Shown here: piece by piece, positions 59,612 through 64,000 of the stretch
How positions within the stretch are numbered: position 1 is the stretch's first letter
Layout of the letters: each line of letters starts with the position of its first letter
NCBI GenBank assembly: GCA_947179155.2
Contig: OX359266.1
Coordinates: 47,172,039 to 47,236,038 of the forward strand
Source: Hedera helix
Taxonomy: Eukaryota; Streptophyta; Magnoliopsida; Apiales; Araliaceae
DNA length: 64,000 nucleotides
Reading direction: 5' to 3'
Notes under the pieces: generated by a model
What the model was told of the DNA's origin: nothing
The model's database searches: none
Seen by the model: the letters and a program-made list of their open reading frames with translations, nothing else
Program-made: the position numbers and the translations under genes

Positions 59612-60790
59612 TGTAAACCGCGCCGTTTATACTTATTTCTAATATCTTCCTCCATCTATGGAATTAGGTTTTTTAGGAAGAAAAGTTGATAGAGAAAATT
59701 AAGGGAAAAATAAAACTTAATTATTTATATACGTTATTAGAGAGAAGAGGGAATAGTGTTCCGTATTTTACTTGATTTTAGTTTTTTTTATTATACTTAT
59801 ATAAATTATATTTACTACATAATATACTAAAATTACTTAATGGAGTATTTAATGGAATATGTAAGAGAGAGAAAGAGTTCAACTTGCGTATGAATAGGAG
59901 AGTAAGAGTAGGACAGTGCGAAAAAATAGGATAAGCGCATACATTTAGGTATGTACGGTATATCCAGGTAAACTCGGAAGAGAGAGGGGAGTAGGAGAGT
60001 GAGTGTTCGATAAAATTGAACAATTTTAATTTATTTAGATAAAGTATTAAGGGTTAATTTTCCAAAATATTAAAGGAAAAGAATTTTGGAGATATAATTT
60101 TTATAAAGTTTACAAATTTTAAATATAAATACAGTAAATAAATTTTAATTTCACCTAAAAATAATACTTAATAGATTACAATTTCAACTATTAAACATAT
60201 TTCATTATAAGTATCTTTATGTTTAGGTGCAAAAGAAAATAAGATAACATGGTGTAAACGGTATTTTTAATATCTTTCTCTAGTGACGAGCTAGGTGTTA
60301 GAGAGAGAAAAGTTGATAAAGAAAATTAAGGGGAAAGCAAAACTTAATTATTTATATACATTGTTAGAGAGAATAAAGAATAGTGTTCCATAATTTACTT
60401 GATTTTAGTTTTTTTAATTATATTTATATAAATTATGTTTACGATAAAATATACTAAAATTACTTTATAGAGTATTTAAGCATCACAAACAAGAGGCAAT
60501 TAGAGAGAGAGAGTTCAACAGGCGTATGAATAGGAGAGTAAAAGTCGAATACCACGAAAAATTAAGATAACCGCATGCATCTAGATATGTACGGTATAAT
60601 CAGATAAATTCAAAAGAGAGAGGGTAGGAGAGTGAGTGTTTGATAAGATTGAACAATTTTAATTTATTTGAATAAAATATTGAGGGCTAATTTTCCAAAA
60701 TATTAAAGGAAAAGAGTTTTGGAGATATAATTTTTATAAAGTTTACAAATTTTAACTTCAACTATTAAACATATTCCATTATATGTGACT
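59612..60790. repeat. Tandem duplication (about 640 bp) at the NAC gene's 5' end
   Basis: Copy 1, about 59612-60252, and copy 2, about 60253-60790, run in the same direction and share long blocks: AAGTTGATAGAGAAAATTAAG or close copy, TTAATTATTTATATAC, GCGTATGAATAGGAGAGTAA, ATTTTCCAAAATATTAAAGG and TATAATTTTTATAAAGTTTA. Copy 2 has lost about 65 bp near its end. Copy 1 includes the ATG region of the first NAC exon, so the duplication covers the promoter and 5' leader. Confidence 0.85.
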
Positions 60791-62070
60791 ATAAAGGGAG
60801 AGAGATTTAAGTGGATAAACGGATAAAAATAATTTACTATTTTCAATTTTTATGGTGTGTTGTCTTCTATCACTAGTGGAAGCTTTTCGAGACATGTTGT
60901 CAACAAGATTCAAACTCTCGATCTAACTTCAACTTCCATATTAAATATTAATAAAAGTGAATTATATCAATGAACTAAGTAGTTATCGATATTCTTTAGT
61001 TATTCCTCAATTTGAATAGAACCATTTACTGTAATATTTTGATATATTATCTCTAATTTTCAATAAAATCACTTTAGAAAATTGCATTTGGAATATAAAA
61101 AGAAACTGATCGATGAATCATGTTTTTTTTATAAAAAATTAACGATAACCACTTAAAAATAAAATACTACATACTTTATCCGTTCTACAATAATTTTTTT
61201 CCAGACAAAAAATTATAAATGTTGTTTATATTGATTTCACTAAAAAGTAGACCCTTTTGTGCATTAAAAAAAATGACAGGATAGTGATATATGCACGCCA
61301 TAGATTATTAATTGCACACCCAACCATAATTAAATGACTAATTTACCCTTAATAATTGAGATCTCAATTCATTTATTTAACATCTTTTAATTTTTTTCCT
61401 TTATCTTGTTACACATAATAACTATAAAACAAAACACAATTTAAACAAATAAAATAATTATGTAAGATGGAATCAAACAGTACATAAGGCTTATCAAAAA
61501 TGAAAGAAAAATAAATTCTCATAATTGCTTCCCTAAAAATGCTAATGAAGAAAGAAGAACAGGTCTTAGCCGATATGTTGTCTTGTAAACTGTTAATTTT
61601 TTTTTATTAATTGTATGGCGCCTTCTGTGGATACCTTCCGGTAGATCTTAACGCATTTCTAAAATATCCATGTCTTAGAAGAAAATTAATCCTAAAAAAT
61701 CATCATATTTTTTGATAATATATCAAATAAACAATTTTTCATCTTACACTCATTCACCAACTCAATTATTTAGTATCAGATAATGGAAATTTTAGTATTA
61801 TTATTTTAAAAATACAATGAATTTTTTAAGGTTAATTTTCTTCTAAAACATGGACATTAATTACATATTTCCCACGTAGACAATTATTAAGTTATTTTTT
61901 TTTATCTTTTGTTATTTTTGTGAGTTCATTATTTTTTTTGTGAATTTAAGAATTTATCTTATATTTTTGTTAGTACATTTAAACATTCAAATTACGTTTG
62001 TGTTAAAACGGTACAATCTAAGTATATTCCGCTTTGTCATTGTCTTCCTTAATTACACCTGCATAAATAC
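60791..62070. other. AT-rich intergenic region
   Basis: No gene seen. It holds a degraded Stowaway-like start near 61168 and an inverted-repeat element at 61664-61858, listed separately. The rest is AT-rich and without clear structure. Confidence 0.5.
61664..61858. mobile_element. 195-bp inverted-repeat MITE
   Basis: Left end ATATCCATGTCTTAGAAGAA followed by AATTAATCC; the right end read in reverse is AATGTCCATGTTTTAGAAGA followed by AAATTAACC. The interior is AT-rich and non-coding. No TSD could be fixed. Confidence 0.7.
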
Positions 62071-62697
62071 TAGAGGTGGCAAACAGGGGTGGTTGGGCCG
62101 AGCCAAAATGGTCTAACTCTTTACGGGTTGAAAAATTGAAGTCCGTCGGGGTTGGGGCGGCCCGCGGGTCATTTTAATATATATATATTTTATAATATAT
62201 TTACAACTATAACATATAATTTAAAATAAATATTAACTTTAATTATTTACAATTATGACCCATAATTTCTACATAATTATTTAATATTATTAATAAATAA
62301 AATAAAATAATCAATAATTTTATATTATATATTAAAATATAACTAATCTTGTAATTAATTAAATGATAAATGTATATAATATAAATATTAAAGATAAGAG
62401 AGTTAAAAAAAAACTAAATGTGATATATATATTATATTCATAATATTTTTTTGTATTATTATTCAAGATCACATATTAAAATTTATTTTTATATTCTTCA
62501 TAATTCCCTACTTAATTTATTTTTAAGTTAACATTTTTTTTGTCAATAATATCAAATAATAAAAAAATAAAAAATTTGCCTGCGAGCCAAGCAGGGCCAA
62601 AATGACCCAATTTTCGCTAGCCTAAATTTTGACAGCTCAAAGCCCGCTTTTTTACTGGCGTACCGGGCCGGCCAACGGGCCAATTTTACCACGTCTA
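62071..62697. mobile_element. 627-bp non-autonomous hAT element
   Basis: Starts TAGAGGTGGCAAA and ends TTTTACCACGTCTA, which form terminal inverted repeats. A perfect 8-bp TSD, ATAAATAC, lies at 62063-62070 and 62698-62705. Both ends are rich in GGGCC words (TTGGGCCGAGCC; GGGCCGGCCAACGGGCC) and the middle is AT-rich, the usual design of this hAT family in dicots. No transposase frame is present. Confidence 0.9.
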
Positions 62698-63001
62698 ATA
62701 AATACCGAGCTACATGTAAGTTCCACACACACTAATTAAAAATAGTAAACAAGATTAGTTAAAAACTATGAAAGTAATTTTCCCAACTTAGAGAATAATT
62801 AGTGATCCACGTACGTAAATGTGGAGGAAGAGACTTGTGTAAAAATATGTTTATCTTGATAAATTTGCTATTGATTTGGAGATTGTAGAAATAAAAGACA
62901 AGGCTATAAATTTGTCTGCGTTCTGTGCTCAACAATTTTGCCATCATAATATTAAATAAAATCTAGTAATTATGAACAGTTGGGGTATCTGAATATATAA
63001 T

Positions 63002-63241
63002 TCAGACCAAAGAATAAACAATTGATTCAGTTATATCAAAATCCATGAAAGCCTTCATAAAGAAAGTGGGCATCTGGTTTGGGTTATGCGGCGGCGCGCG
63101 GCTACCATTGCCTTCTCCACCGTAGTGGTCTTGGGAGTTGGAGGGTGGATGGTAGTACAACCGAGCCGTCTGAGGGCAGTGAGAATGAAATCTTGCTGCT
63201 ATTCTCACCCCTAAATCCAATATCTCCACATACTTTCCCAT
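63002..63241 (-). CDS. Small conserved plant protein of unknown function
   Basis: Single-exon frame of 79 residues. The start is ATG at 63241-63239; one more codon upstream in the frame is a non-ATG triplet. The N-terminal block, MGKYVEILDLGVRIAARFHS followed by HCPQTARLYYHPP, is one I recognise from many short plant proteins annotated as uncharacterised. A variable Gly/Asn/Pro-rich linker follows, and the C-terminus around FDITESIVYS is also typical. There is no signal peptide or membrane segment. The conserved Cys and His could suggest metal binding, but that is a guess. The leader on the minus strand is CT-rich. Confidence 0.82.
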   Translation of the reverse strand: MGKYVEILDLGVRIAARFHSHCPQTARLYYHPPSNSQDHYGGEGNGSRAPPHNPNQMPTFFMKAFMDFDITESIVYSLV

Positions 63242-63369
63242 GCTCAATCGATCCGATATAATATATGCAGAGAGAGAGAAGGGAGCTTTAGAAAAATCTT
63301 TTAGATTTAAGAAGAGAGAGAGAGATTAGTTGCTTAATTTGGTGAGGAGAATGAAGAGTCTGTGTTGCT

Positions 63370-63400
<31 letters not shown>

Positions 63401-64000
63401 GAGGAATAGGAGAGAGCAACTCTCTTTCCTTCCTTTGACTGTATTTCCTTTCTTTCTTCTTTCATTAGTGTATAAAGGTTGACTTTTTCCTACCGAGTGT
63501 AATATTAAATTTATGAATAAATATAAGTATATAATAATAAAATATAACATTAAATATAATATTTTAATTTTAATTATTAAAAAATAAAATTAAATAAAAA
63601 AATTTATGTTAAATTTTATTTTTTAATAATTAAAATATATGTAATATTTAAAATAATATTTAGTTATAATATATATAAAATTATCCTAAATTTATTCATG
63701 TATTCAATTGGATTGAATTTTTGTGTCAACATGGGTAGAAAAATCCAAGGACAGCGTCAACCTTCGGGATAACGCGTTCAGTCAGTTGAAACCTTCTTAC
63801 TTTTGACTTGATTTTATTTCTGTATATTACTATTATTATAGCAAAAACTATTCACCCATTTTGAGATAAATTTATATAGTGTTTCAGATTAATAATTTTT
63901 TTTTATTTTAATAAATTTATAATTATAAATAATAAAATATTATAAAAATAAAAAATTTATTAATTTAAAATATTACATGACATTATCTTAAAATCATTAA
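63242..64000. other. 5' flank of the small protein gene and AT-rich end of window
   Basis: Contains (GA)n tracts at about 63266-63280, 63312-63324 and 63380-63400, which are CT-rich on the gene's strand, and a (TA)n run at 63370-63381 that could include its TATA element. Beyond 63480 the DNA is AT-rich with no recognisable gene. Confidence 0.5.

Larger units (their letters stand above)
50464..59655 (-). pseudogene. NAC-domain transcription factor gene, probably disrupted
   Basis: Exons on the minus strand, all with GT-AG sites and consistent frame: 59655-59430, 53113-52794, 51406-51191, 50829-50464. NAC subdomains appear in order: A YRFVPTNEELVDYYLQNIV; B RIYVVYLYDYHPKELT; C VWYFFTPRNRKYRNG and RAAGNGYWKAT; D GFKKILDYYEGKHPEGKRT; E EMVLCKIYKNS. 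The C-terminal part is Asn/Ser-rich. The first reading frame opens with ATG at 59655 (MEEDIRNKYK...), but codon 31 is TAG (59565-59563), just before SDYRFVP. Unless an upstream exon joins after this stop, the protein is truncated at 30 residues. Introns 1 and 2 carry a copia and a CACTA element. NAC factors bind CGT-type sites in stress and development; the target is unknown. Family call sure; pseudogene status likely, not certain. Confidence 0.72.

Overview
The window is nuclear DNA of a flowering plant, a eudicot. Every credible gene has plant introns and plant-specific protein families, the intergenic DNA is very AT-rich with long (TA)n tracts, and plant transposons fill the gaps. I cannot name the species; a Lamiales-like asterid is possible but not shown.

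Genes, left to right: (1) a nine-exon secreted polygalacturonase of the ADPG type (4170-10718, +); (2) 40S ribosomal protein S2/uS5 (20869-22784, -); (3) an AN1 + C2H2 zinc-finger stress-associated protein like SAP11 (25140-28783, +); (4) a 79-residue protein resembling the plant-specific mitochondrial ATP17 (34769-35111, +); (5) an LRR receptor-like kinase matching PXC3 (38106-40881, -); (6) a NAC transcription-factor gene (50464-59655, -), enlarged by transposons and carrying an in-frame stop; (7) a small conserved plant protein of unknown function (63002-63241, -). From memory, the Arabidopsis counterparts of genes 1, 2, 3 and 5 are At2g41850, At2g41840, At2g41835 and At2g41820. The order is therefore conserved, and the ATP17-like gene, the NAC gene and the repeats sit in or beside that block.

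Mobile DNA with target-site duplications (TSDs) that I could read directly: a nearly intact Ty1/copia element (53329-58707, TSD GTTAA, 667-bp LTRs with four differences, gag-pol broken by one stop); a non-autonomous CACTA element (51430-52482, TSD GTA); three solo LTRs (11365-13201, TSD TAATA; 13952-15774, TSD GCCCA; 17939-19474, TSD AGACT); a hAT-type element (62071-62697, TSD ATAAATAC); and a 337-bp hAT-type hairpin MITE (24431-24767, TSD TACATTAT). Two solo LTRs are nested inside older inverted-repeat elements. Further MITEs are Stowaway-like or are flanked by (TA)n microsatellites, like the rice Micron family.

The richest locus is the NAC gene. It has a copia element in intron 1, a CACTA element ending 23 nt from an exon acceptor, a duplicated exon, a tandemly duplicated upstream region and a premature stop. 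I found no CRISPR array, rRNA or convincing tRNA. Nothing here is a clearly new biological system; the unusual content is the layered transposon history and its likely effects on splicing.
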